From Bifidobacterium breve (GTDB lineage Bacteria; Actinomycetota; Acidimicrobiia; Acidimicrobiales; Ilumatobacteraceae): a DNA stretch of 6,183 nucleotides. The DNA lies in assembly GCA_943325425.2 (NCBI GenBank), contig CALPPJ020000091.1, positions 1-6,183 of the forward strand. Reading direction: 5' to 3'. The notes below the pieces were generated by a model. That model saw only the letters and a program-made list of their open reading frames with translations. It was not told where the DNA came from and made no database searches. The position numbers and the translations under genes are program-made. This document shows positions 1 through 6,173 of this stretch, in pieces. The stretch's first letter is position 1, and every line of letters starts with the position of its first letter.

Positions 1-487
1 CAACCACCGACGAGTGCGCCACTTCAATCACCTTCACCGTGTCAACAACGGGCAAACCCGGAACCGAGCCGTCCGCACCGGAAACAACTGCGGCGATCAC
101 TGAGCGATACAGATGTTCAGTTGCAAATGGTCGCGCCGCATCATGCACCAAAATCATCGTTGCCTCAGCAGGTACAGCCGACAGACCATTTCGCACACTT
201 GCCGTTCGCGTTGGACCGCCCGACACCACCCGCACTTGCGGATAGGGGGCATGGATGGTCGTTTCATCGGCGACGTCATCGCTCGGAACCGCAACGACTA
301 CCCCGTCGCTACTGGATAGTGCGACCGCGATGGCATGATCAAGCACCCGGCGGTCGCCAATCATCTCGTATTGCTTCATCGTCCCAAAACGACGCCCTGA
401 ACCACCCGCGACCACAATTGTCCAGATCTGTGGCGAGGCTCCATTCGGCGGAGTTGTCGCTGGTGTTGTCGCCTGAACATCGGACAT
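1..487 (-). CDS. ispD: 2-C-methyl-D-erythritol 4-phosphate cytidylyltransferase (IspD), N-terminal part, cut by window edge
   Basis: Reading the minus strand from the ATG at 487 gives 162 residues with no stop before the left edge. IspD is a cytosolic enzyme that joins CTP and 2-C-methyl-D-erythritol 4-phosphate in the MEP pathway to isopentenyl diphosphate. Visible family motifs are the nucleotide-binding loop VVAGGSGRRFG at residues 25-35 followed by KQY (38-40), GGPTRTASVRNGL (90-102), VHDAARPF (114-121) and PVVDTVKV (146-153). These match the CTP-binding and substrate regions of known IspD proteins. The family is usually about 225-240 residues long, so roughly 70 C-terminal residues lie outside the window. 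The first 20 residues, rich in Pro, Thr and Ala, precede the first beta strand and look like a flexible extension. No Shine-Dalgarno sequence precedes the ATG. TACCCT (496-501 on the minus strand) lies 8 nt before the ATG and could be a -10 box giving a leaderless transcript. The gene is divergent from the CRP-type regulator. Confidence 0.95.
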   Translation of the reverse strand, partial: MSDVQATTPATTPPNGASPQIWTIVVAGGSGRRFGTMKQYEMIGDRRVLDHAIAVALSSSDGVVVAVPSDDVADETTIHAPYPQVRVVSGGPTRTASVRNGLSAVPAEATMILVHDAARPFATEHLYRSVIAAVVSGADGSVPGLPVVDTVKVIEVAHSSVV

Positions 488-511
488 ACGGGTTGAGGGT
501 AGTACCGTATG
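485..511. promoter_or_regulatory. Divergent ispD / CRP-gene control region with a 27-bp inverted repeat
   Basis: The 21-bp gap between the two start codons must hold part or all of the control signals of both genes. CATACGG (485-491) and CCGTATG (505-511) form a perfect 7-bp inverted repeat with a 13-bp spacer. The outer ends of the arms are the two start codons themselves. A second small palindrome, GGTAGTACC (498-506), lies inside. Candidate TAnnnT -10 boxes are TACCCT on the minus strand (496-501) and TACCGT on the plus strand (503-508), only one base apart. GAGGG (495-499) is a possible Shine-Dalgarno for the plus-strand ATG, 9 nt before it. If it is used, the plus-strand promoter must lie further left, inside ispD. 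The symmetry is seen directly; the promoter and operator roles are inferred. Confidence 0.4.
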
Positions 512-1180
512 GTTCTGATGGCTTACGAAGACGTCCTCCTCCGCACCGATTTTTTTGGCGACGCGCCGACCGAACAGGTCTCCGCGATCGCTGCTACTGG
601 CCGAAAGCGCATACTTTCGCGTGGCGATCACTTGTTTGAGGCAGGTGAAGAAGCCGAGTCGATGTACATCGTCATCAGCGGTCGCGTCGCAATTGCGATT
701 GCCAGCGAACTCGACAAGCGCGAGAGCATGGTGGCTCTCATGGAAGCCGGAGACCTCTTCGGCGAAATGGGATTACTTGATGGTGGTCCACGTTCGGCTA
801 TGGCTCGCGCCATTGAACCGAGCGAAGTTCTTGAAATTCCCTACGATCCCGTAGGCGAATTACTTGACAACAACCCGAAGGTTCTGCGCGGCGTTGTACG
901 CATGTTGGCCGAGCGCCTTCGTGTCATGGACGGCGCCCTTGCCGACTCCGTTTTCCTCGACGTCACTGGCCGTACCGCCAAGCGTCTTCTCGAACTTGCT
1001 GCTGGAGCCGACGAATTTGTTCTACCTGTCACTCAAGAAGAACTCGCTGGCATGGTTGGTGCTTCACGTGAACGTGTCAACAAAGCAATTAGTAGCTTCA
1101 TCCGCTTGGGCTGGATTGAGCAACACGAGCGCCGCTACAAAATCTTGTTACGCGACCGCCTCGAACTTCGCGCTCGCTGA
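509..1180 (+). CDS. CRP/FNR-family transcriptional regulator, GlxR-like
   Basis: This 223-residue cytosolic DNA-binding protein has the standard CRP layout. The N-terminal cyclic-nucleotide-binding beta roll covers about residues 12-118, the long dimer helix about 120-145, and the winged helix-turn-helix about 150-215. The phosphate-binding cassette reads FGEMGLLDGGPRSAMARA (84-101). Its Glu86, Arg95 and Ser96 line up with cAMP-contacting Glu72, Arg82 and Ser83 of E. coli CRP. The HTH reads VTQEELAGMVGASRERVNK (174-192), very close to actinobacterial GlxR/Rv3676. The dimer-helix pair that helps contact cAMP (Thr127-Ser128 in E. coli) aligns with Met140-Asp141 here, so the ligand may differ. 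There are no cysteines, so an FNR-type iron-sulfur cluster is excluded. The start at 509 has a Shine-Dalgarno-like GAGGG 9 nt upstream; ATG 518 is an alternative, three codons shorter. The gene is divergent from ispD, and its last 33 bases overlap the end of the opposing ATPase gene. Confidence 0.93.
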   Translation: MVLMAYEDVLLRTDFFGDAPTEQVSAIAATGRKRILSRGDHLFEAGEEAESMYIVISGRVAIAIASELDKRESMVALMEAGDLFGEMGLLDGGPRSAMARAIEPSEVLEIPYDPVGELLDNNPKVLRGVVRMLAERLRVMDGALADSVFLDVTGRTAKRLLELAAGADEFVLPVTQEELAGMVGASRERVNKAISSFIRLGWIEQHERRYKILLRDRLELRAR

Positions 1181-4100
1181 TTGAGCGATGCCGATGGGGC
1201 ATCCGTCAACAACCCACAACCCACGACCCTTTGCTTCTCCGTAAACATGCGGTTGCGATGTGTACAGACCAAGTAGATCCGCTTCATCAACAGCCGCACG
1301 TCCGAGCAACATCCCAGTACGTGATCGTCGCAAAGTATTGAACCAATGTTCAGGGTGAGCCCGCACGAAGTTCGGTGATGCACTTGCTATTAACGTGACG
1401 TTGTCCGAACTTATTGCGGTCTGATTGAGAAAATCGGCGATGTGTGAATATGCCGTTGATTCATCAGCGAGTATCAGCGTCGGTTTTTGATCAAACTCGC
1501 CTTTCACATCGACGATTTCGGTGTGCTGTCGAAGGTCAATGACCCGACCTAGTGGATGAACCTGCTCCCAAGCATGTTGCATTGCTCCCATCACCATCGT
1601 TCGACCCGAATGGCGCGCTCCCAAGATTGCAATCCCTCTTCCGAATGGAAGACACACCTCAGTGAGATCATCGGCCAGCACTGCCCATGATTCGGCCTGT
1701 TGCAATGAATCACTCGTGATCACCCGTGGCAGATGACGCAACTCCGGTTGCGATGCAAGTACAGGCCTCGGTGAACTACCGCCATTTTCTGGTGCCAACA
1801 ATTGTGCAAACAATTCTCGGCCGTCGCAATCGACTACACAACGACCAGGAGGTGATGTCAATGCCCACTTCTGCTTCACACGGCTACTCAACATCGCTGG
1901 AATCGCCGTTGCCTGAATTCCAGAAATCACGCACGCGATGCGATGGCTCGGTCCCTCTAAGAAAATTCTTTCAAACATCGTCCAGATTTCAAGACCGATG
2001 CGATCGTCAATGAAATGATTACGCCAAATATCAATATCGTCAATGAACAAAACCCACTGCTCCTCTTCATCCAAAACTGGTGGTCCGTCAATTCTTTTGA
2101 TCATCATCAGCAACAGTCGCCGCAACAATTCACGATCGCTGACATCAATATGCTGTGCCATTGACGATCGCAGGCCAGAACAACTGATTGAGAAGACTTG
2201 CGCGTCGCGTGCCACCGATTGCTGGCGCATCATCGTTAACGCGCTGGTTTTACCTGTCTTCGCCGACCCAAAAATAAGAACATGTTGTGATAACTCCCAT
2301 AAAAGTGGAACTTGCTGTTGCTGCATCGGGTCATCAACCAGACCAATCACAACTTCAGAATTATGCATGAGCCTCGTGGATGCAATCTCTTTGGCCACGA
2401 GTTGATTGGGTAACGCATCAAGCCACGGACGTCGCGGATCGGGGATTTCTCCGAGTGCCCGTGATTCATTCACCGTGATGACCAGTGACTCAATATCAAT
2501 ATCTAAGTGTGTGGCTTGAAAGACATACAACTCATCCGAACCAAGACGTAAGACTGCTCGACCAGGAGTATCTCGTGAAAAGCTCGCCGCCACGTTCGAG
2601 CCAACAATCTCAGACGAATCGTGGCTGGATTGAACTCGTAGAGCGAGTCGAATATTGGCATTTGCCAACACATCAGCCGACAATGCCGAACCGGGACGTT
2701 GCGTGGCAACAATGAGATGAATTCCTAAACTGCGGCCGCGCTGAGCAATTCCAACGAGGGATCCGATGAAGTTAGGGACATCCTCTTTCAATGCTGCCAA
2801 TTCATCAACGACAACAACCAAGCGCGATAAGCGGATTTTCGGGTCATTTCGAAGTTGTTGCTCGCGATAGCGCAACTCTGCCTCAAGACTCACTAACACT
2901 CTTTCGGCTAAACCGACATCAAGATCGGTAATCACACCAACTACGTGTGGAAGATTCATCCATGAGTCGAAAGCTGCGCCGCCCTTGTAATCAATCAAGA
3001 TGAAAGTCACGTCGTTTGGTGAATATTGCAGAGCAAGCCCGATCACCCATGTTCTGAGGAAGTCGCTTTTACCTGAACCCGTAGTCCCCACCACAACTGC
3101 ATGTGGACCATCGTTGACTAGATCAATAGCGATTGGACCATCGGCCGACTCTCCGAGGATCACGCTCAAACAATCGCGGTCTTGTTGTTGCCAATACGTT
3201 GCGATTGATTGAGATGAAAGTTGAGAGTTCTTCACAGATGTCGAAAACGGAACTTCTTTCGGCACAAAACTTCCATCGTTGTCGGGATCAATCCACCGCC
3301 TGAGAGCCTGCGCAAAATGTCGGGCGGTTGTTTCAGACATCCCATCAATTCCAGATTCATCAGCATTGAGTGAGTCGCTACACAGAGCCGAGAGATCAAG
3401 ACGACTTGGAGCCACAACGATCATGGAGACATTTTGGTTGTGAAGAATTCGACGAGCGATTGAAGTTCGGTTGGCAATTGTTTCTTTCTCGTGTACAAAA
3501 ATCAAACGATGTTTGTTTTCGTAGCCGGCACTTTCAAGATCAAATCGGTCTAAGGGTGTGCTCCGCACCTGAACGAATTCTTTCAAGAACTTCCACTCGT
3601 CGTCCACATCACTGGCAAAAATCAACTGCCAGTCGGCTGGTCCAATTTCAACAGCAAGTCGCGCGATTAATGCGGTCACGCACTGACGAGCCCGCATTCC
3701 GTAGATCCCAAGAATTTTGCCGGCAGCGATGTTGACACTCCGCGGATAGTGAGTGATGACAATCGGTTGCTCATCGTCCTTGAGCATCACTTCGCGTGCT
3801 TCTACGCCAACACACACCTCATCAAGTTTCCGATGCGTCCACAATTGGGCATCACCATTTTCAACGCTGACCCGCAACCGACCGATTGACGTGTGGCGGT
3901 AGCGACGCCGTTCAACTAACGCTTTCGTGAATTCAATGTTTTGCTGATGAAACTTCTCGGTGGCACACAACGCCTTGTGGCGCCAACGAATCATTGACCT
4001 CCGATAGGAGACGCTGCTGACTCCCCAGGTCAACAATGCGATGAGTCCGGTTGTCATCGCAAAGAGACCAAAGAGCATTTGCTTGGTCACGACTGCCATC

Positions 4101-4525
4101 ACGACACCCAGCACCGCTCCACTCACGATAGGGACCATCGGCGGCGACATCGGGGCCGGTGGTTCGGGCTCGAGTTCTGGTCGCTTCGGAGCCAAGAGAC
4201 TTTCTTGATTCTCGTGCAGCACCCGATGGAAAATCGCCGGAGGCCGCTCCGCAGATTGTTGAGCGTGGCGAACCTCGCACCAGGATTCGCCGATGGCAAC
4301 AGTCGGCACTTGACCACCGTTGTGAACCTGAAGAACGCCACCTAGTGCCCGACACTCAAGATGCGGTGGGTTCCAATCAAGAAGCCCATGATGAGGTTTA
4401 ACCGAGGGATCATCAATCGTGAGTCCCGCCACGTTTGAACGGCCAATGGTCTGACGACCAATTTGCATGGGCAGAACTGCCCCACTGTCGGGTCCACTCA
4501 TCACGACTAGTTCGTACGAATTCAT
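1148..4525 (-). CDS. FHA-domain membrane ATPase of the EccC/EssC type (FtsK/SpoIIIE superfamily, type VII secretion motor-like)
   Basis: The product has 1125 residues. In order, it has an FHA-like domain (about 3-100, with IGRSN at 27-31 and IDDPSVKPHH at 37-46), a Pro/Glu-rich linker (116-131), and two membrane helices (about 129-151 and 152-172). A degenerate ATPase-like module follows (about 265-380). ATPase 1 is intact, with Walker A GTTGSGKS (480-487), DYKGGAAF (512-519), Walker B RLVVVVDEL (568-576) and ATQRP (607-611). ATPase 2 has Walker A GSAKTGKT (753-760) and WVLFIDDID (824-832). ATPase 3 has GARHSGRT (969-976), with Arg for the Walker A Lys, and LILADEST (1017-1024). The KGGAAF signature and the chain of modules are typical of EccC/EssC, which drive export of WXG100-type proteins across the membrane. 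EssC carries N-terminal FHA domains; classical mycobacterial EccC does not. The protein is shorter than the usual 1300-1500 residues. An in-frame GTG at 4567 would add 14 residues, but the FHA fold begins right after ATG 4525. It stands alone, with no type VII partner in the window. Confidence 0.88.
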   Translation of the reverse strand: MNSYELVVMSGPDSGAVLPMQIGRQTIGRSNVAGLTIDDPSVKPHHGLLDWNPPHLECRALGGVLQVHNGGQVPTVAIGESWCEVRHAQQSAERPPAIFHRVLHENQESLLAPKRPELEPEPPAPMSPPMVPIVSGAVLGVVMAVVTKQMLFGLFAMTTGLIALLTWGVSSVSYRRSMIRWRHKALCATEKFHQQNIEFTKALVERRRYRHTSIGRLRVSVENGDAQLWTHRKLDEVCVGVEAREVMLKDDEQPIVITHYPRSVNIAAGKILGIYGMRARQCVTALIARLAVEIGPADWQLIFASDVDDEWKFLKEFVQVRSTPLDRFDLESAGYENKHRLIFVHEKETIANRTSIARRILHNQNVSMIVVAPSRLDLSALCSDSLNADESGIDGMSETTARHFAQALRRWIDPDNDGSFVPKEVPFSTSVKNSQLSSQSIATYWQQQDRDCLSVILGESADGPIAIDLVNDGPHAVVVGTTGSGKSDFLRTWVIGLALQYSPNDVTFILIDYKGGAAFDSWMNLPHVVGVITDLDVGLAERVLVSLEAELRYREQQLRNDPKIRLSRLVVVVDELAALKEDVPNFIGSLVGIAQRGRSLGIHLIVATQRPGSALSADVLANANIRLALRVQSSHDSSEIVGSNVAASFSRDTPGRAVLRLGSDELYVFQATHLDIDIESLVITVNESRALGEIPDPRRPWLDALPNQLVAKEIASTRLMHNSEVVIGLVDDPMQQQQVPLLWELSQHVLIFGSAKTGKTSALTMMRQQSVARDAQVFSISCSGLRSSMAQHIDVSDRELLRRLLLMMIKRIDGPPVLDEEEQWVLFIDDIDIWRNHFIDDRIGLEIWTMFERIFLEGPSHRIACVISGIQATAIPAMLSSRVKQKWALTSPPGRCVVDCDGRELFAQLLAPENGGSSPRPVLASQPELRHLPRVITSDSLQQAESWAVLADDLTEVCLPFGRGIAILGARHSGRTMVMGAMQHAWEQVHPLGRVIDLRQHTEIVDVKGEFDQKPTLILADESTAYSHIADFLNQTAISSDNVTLIASASPNFVRAHPEHWFNTLRRSRTGMLLGRAAVDEADLLGLYTSQPHVYGEAKGRGLWVVDGCPIGIAQSASAKFEAVA

Positions 4526-4546
4526 GGCGCAGTGATGCCTCGTGGC

Positions 4547-4565
4547 TCTCACCCACGGTCTCACC
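4547..4565. repeat. Tandem TCTCACC direct repeat, 12-bp spacing
   Basis: TCTCACC occurs at 4547-4553 and again at 4559-4565, offset by 12 bp, roughly one helical turn. On the minus strand this reads GGTGAGA twice, upstream of the ATPase gene. Such phased repeats can be activator or sigma-factor contact sites, but the repeat is short and chance is possible. Its right copy overlaps the 16-bp palindrome. Confidence 0.3.
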
Positions 4566-4576
4566 ACCGGTGTTGA
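4561..4576. promoter_or_regulatory. 16-bp imperfect palindrome, candidate operator
   Basis: TCACCACCGGTGTTGA is symmetric at 14 of 16 positions, with the central 8 bp CACCGGTG fully palindromic. It sits 35 bp from the ATPase start codon and 50 bp from the sigma-like start codon. That is a position where a dimeric regulator could control both genes. It is not a match to the CRP/GlxR consensus (TGTGA-N6-TCACA). The symmetry is seen; the function is inferred. Confidence 0.35.
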
Positions 4577-4626
4577 TCGGGGTTGTAGTGGGACGAGCGG
4601 TGAAGGTCCTGGTGCCTAGTGGCGCC

Positions 4627-5409
4627 ATGACACCAACACATATAACTCGAACCGGCCGTATCAGTTTGGCAACCAATCTCATGGCCGAATGGCAACGAAT
4701 GGCTCGTCAACCTCACAACATTCGCCGAGCAAACGCCTTGGGCTTACCTGGAGAACCCGTTACTCACCTTCAAGAGATGCTGTTACGAAGTGGACTTGAT
4801 GACACCACAAATGCCAACCACTTCGATGAATACTTGGCCCGGCTTGTTGAGTGTGCCAAGGCTGACGACTTAGCGACTCGGATGGTTTTCCAACGCATCA
4901 TGCCCGGTCTTATTTCTATGGCCATGCGCCGCGCTCCTTTAACTGTCGGGGGTTTATCAAGCGCATTTGATCTCATTGCATCGGCGGCCTGGATCGTTAT
5001 TCGCAGATTCCCCATTGACCGTCGTCCCCGCCGTGTGGCAGCAAACCTGCTCATGGATATTGAATATCAAGCATTTGTGCGCGAGCCCCGCCTCAAGCGA
5101 AATCGCACCGAATTCAATTTCGCACCGGGCGGATTACTGGGGATTGAGTTTGAACGTTTTCGTCGTGGCCAATTTGACAATGATCCGGTGGGTAACAGTG
5201 CCTACCTTGACCTGTTGTTTTATGAGTTTGAAAAACATGGACTCACCGAGAACGATCTCCAGATATTGCGCGCCATCTGCCATGACATCAACTCCGTCGA
5301 GATCGCCCCACATCTCAATATCAAACCGCGCAGCGTTCGCAACCGTCGTGAACGAGCAATCGAGAAGGCGCGCGAGGTACTTTCCGAACGAGACGATCTA
5401 CAACCGTGA
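4627..5409 (+). CDS. Putative regulator with sigma-70 region 4-like helix-turn-helix
   Basis: The product is a 260-residue cytosolic, mostly helical protein without membrane segments. The C-terminal LTENDLQILRAICHDINSVEIAPHLNIKPRSVRNR (206-240) has the spacing of a sigma-70 region 4 or LuxR-type HTH, followed by a basic helix. The middle part resembles a diverged sigma region 2: LATRMVFQRIMPGLISMAMRR (82-102), then FDLIASAAWIVIRRFP (114-129) and RRVAANLLMDIEYQAFVR (135-152). It may be an unusual ECF-like sigma factor or another DNA-binding regulator. I recognise the type but not a named gene. The open frame extends left to ATG 4435, but that extension runs antisense over the ATPase start and is unlikely. 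ATG 4627 shares the GCGCCATGA context of the ATPase start. ATG 4681 is a shorter alternative, with a TATAAC (4641-4646) box ahead of it. Head-to-head placement with the ATPase suggests it may regulate that gene; this is inference. Its stop is 8 bp from the opposing Nudix stop. Confidence 0.75.
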   Translation: MTPTHITRTGRISLATNLMAEWQRMARQPHNIRRANALGLPGEPVTHLQEMLLRSGLDDTTNANHFDEYLARLVECAKADDLATRMVFQRIMPGLISMAMRRAPLTVGGLSSAFDLIASAAWIVIRRFPIDRRPRRVAANLLMDIEYQAFVREPRLKRNRTEFNFAPGGLLGIEFERFRRGQFDNDPVGNSAYLDLLFYEFEKHGLTENDLQILRAICHDINSVEIAPHLNIKPRSVRNRRERAIEKAREVLSERDDLQP

Positions 5410-5438
5410 ACACATATTCAACGATCGGGCAGATCGTC
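5392..5438. terminator. Possible stem-loop between convergent genes (weak)
   Basis: GACGATCT (5392-5399) and AGATCGTC (5431-5438) are a perfect 8-bp inverted repeat. Their 31-nt loop holds the stop codons of both convergent genes. A competing 6-bp hairpin, ACGATC (5421-5426) with GATCGT (5432-5437) and a GGGCA loop, shares the right arm. No T-run follows on either strand, so this is not a classical intrinsic terminator. Both arms are also coding sequence. Confidence 0.2.
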
Positions 5439-6173
5439 GTATCCAGCATCTCCTGGCATGAGCAGCGCATCAATACGTCCGTCATCACGCCATTTCACTT
5501 TGGGTAAAAGTTTGGGCGGGGTTCCGATCTTGCCAGCGGCATCCATGATTGCATCAACCGACGAATGTGCGGCCAGGAACTCAAGATTGGCGGTCGTTGG
5601 TGGCAACATCAGCAGCTCACCGGCATGCGCACGATTCAGAGCATCACTTGGCGTGACCCACAAGCTGTCAATGGTTTCCTTGTCGTCGTGTAGAGGTGTT
5701 TGATCATCGGGCATTGCCACGACGAAGAAACGAGTATCAAATCGACGAACTTCGCCATAAGGCGTCACCCAATGAGCAACCCACAACAACTCTTCGGTCT
5801 GGGCAACAAGATTCTCGGTGGTCAACACACTGGTCATACTGCGTTCGCCAGCATGAACGATGTGGCGATAAGTCGTAAAGCGCTCGTGCGACACCGGATC
5901 ATCAAATCGCACGGTCACACCCATTGAAGTTCGGGCCAACAACACGCCGGCTTCTTCGAAGCATTCGCGGATTGCCGCAATTTCATACGACGAATCTTCT
6001 GCGTCAACTGCTCCACCAGGGAAGACATACATTCCTCCGGCGAAAGCGGCCTTAGTTGTGCGACGCATCATGAAAACTTCAACACCTGTTACATCAGACT
6101 CGCGCAACAACATCACTGTTGCGGCTGGCCTGATTGCAACGCTTGCAGGATCAAAAGCAGAATTCTGTGACAA
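5418..6173 (-). CDS. Nudix hydrolase, NUDT19-like; start possibly outside the window
   Basis: The product has 251 residues if the TTG at 6173 is the start. Nudix enzymes cleave nucleoside-diphosphate-linked compounds; the true substrate here is unknown, and NUDT19 relatives act on CoA esters. The Nudix box lies at about 53-78: GGAVDAE, then REcfEEAG (69-76) with catalytic Glu70, Glu73 and Glu74. There are nine residues rather than the usual seven between the first Glu and the RE pair. This family tolerates insertions there. Other family-like segments are GGMYVFPGG (46-54), the flanking RPAATVMLLR (15-24) and WVTPYGEVRRFDTRFFVV (135-152). The C-terminal part, about 155-251, is beyond the minimal Nudix fold. 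There is no signal peptide or membrane helix. The frame stays open from the TTG to the right edge with no ATG or GTG, and no Shine-Dalgarno precedes the TTG. The real start may therefore lie beyond 6183. Confidence 0.9.
   Translation of the reverse strand: MSQNSAFDPASVAIRPAATVMLLRESDVTGVEVFMMRRTTKAAFAGGMYVFPGGAVDAEDSSYEIAAIRECFEEAGVLLARTSMGVTVRFDDPVSHERFTTYRHIVHAGERSMTSVLTTENLVAQTEELLWVAHWVTPYGEVRRFDTRFFVVAMPDDQTPLHDDKETIDSLWVTPSDALNRAHAGELLMLPPTTANLEFLAAHSSVDAIMDAAGKIGTPPKLLPKVKWRDDGRIDALLMPGDAGYDDLPDR

Larger units (their letters stand above)
4526..4626. promoter_or_regulatory. Divergent intergenic region between the ATPase gene and the sigma-like gene
   Basis: These 101 bp separate two divergent start codons and must hold promoters for at least one of the genes. 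I find no convincing -35/-10 pair on either strand and no well-placed Shine-Dalgarno. The nearest are GAGG 12 nt before the ATPase ATG and GAAGG about 19 nt before the sigma-like ATG. The region contains a near-perfect 16-bp palindrome and a tandem TCTCACC repeat, listed separately. A role as a shared operator or promoter region is inferred from position. Confidence 0.45.
4522..4630. repeat. 9-bp inverted repeat framing both divergent start codons
   Basis: TCATGGCGC (4522-4530) and GCGCCATGA (4622-4630) are exact inverted copies 91 bp apart. On its own strand each reads GCGCC followed by the ATG start codon and an A. This places the start codons of the ATPase (4525) and the sigma-like protein (4627) in identical contexts. 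It modestly supports these two start choices over the alternatives at 4567 and 4681. Confidence 0.4.

Noticed and set aside
121..639. 172-codon open frame on the plus strand across ispD and the CRP gene start
   Set aside because: It lies antisense to clear ispD motifs, then out of frame over the CRP gene, and its translation has no recognisable domain and an Arg/His/Pro-rich shadow composition.
1171..1188. Short hairpin near the CRP stop (TCGCT-GATTG-AGCGA)
   Set aside because: The stem is only 5 bp, there is no T-run, and it lies inside the ATPase coding sequence, so it is not supported as a terminator.
4081..4345. Arg/His-rich plus-strand frames opposite the ATPase linker and membrane helices
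   Set aside because: They are antisense shadows of a well-supported gene and show no domain or start signal.
3933..4355. 140-codon minus-strand open frame inside the ATPase gene
   Set aside because: It is a shifted frame of the same strand with low-complexity Arg/Ser/Gly composition and no motif, so a shadow of the real gene.
4526..4567. GTG start at 4567 for the ATPase gene
   Set aside because: It adds 14 residues (MVRPWVRATRHHCA) ahead of the FHA fold and would cover the palindrome and repeat. ATG 4525 gives a natural FHA N-terminus.
4435..4626. 64-codon N-terminal extension of the sigma-like protein
   Set aside because: It would run antisense over the first 91 bases of the ATPase gene, and its translation looks unlike the rest of the protein.
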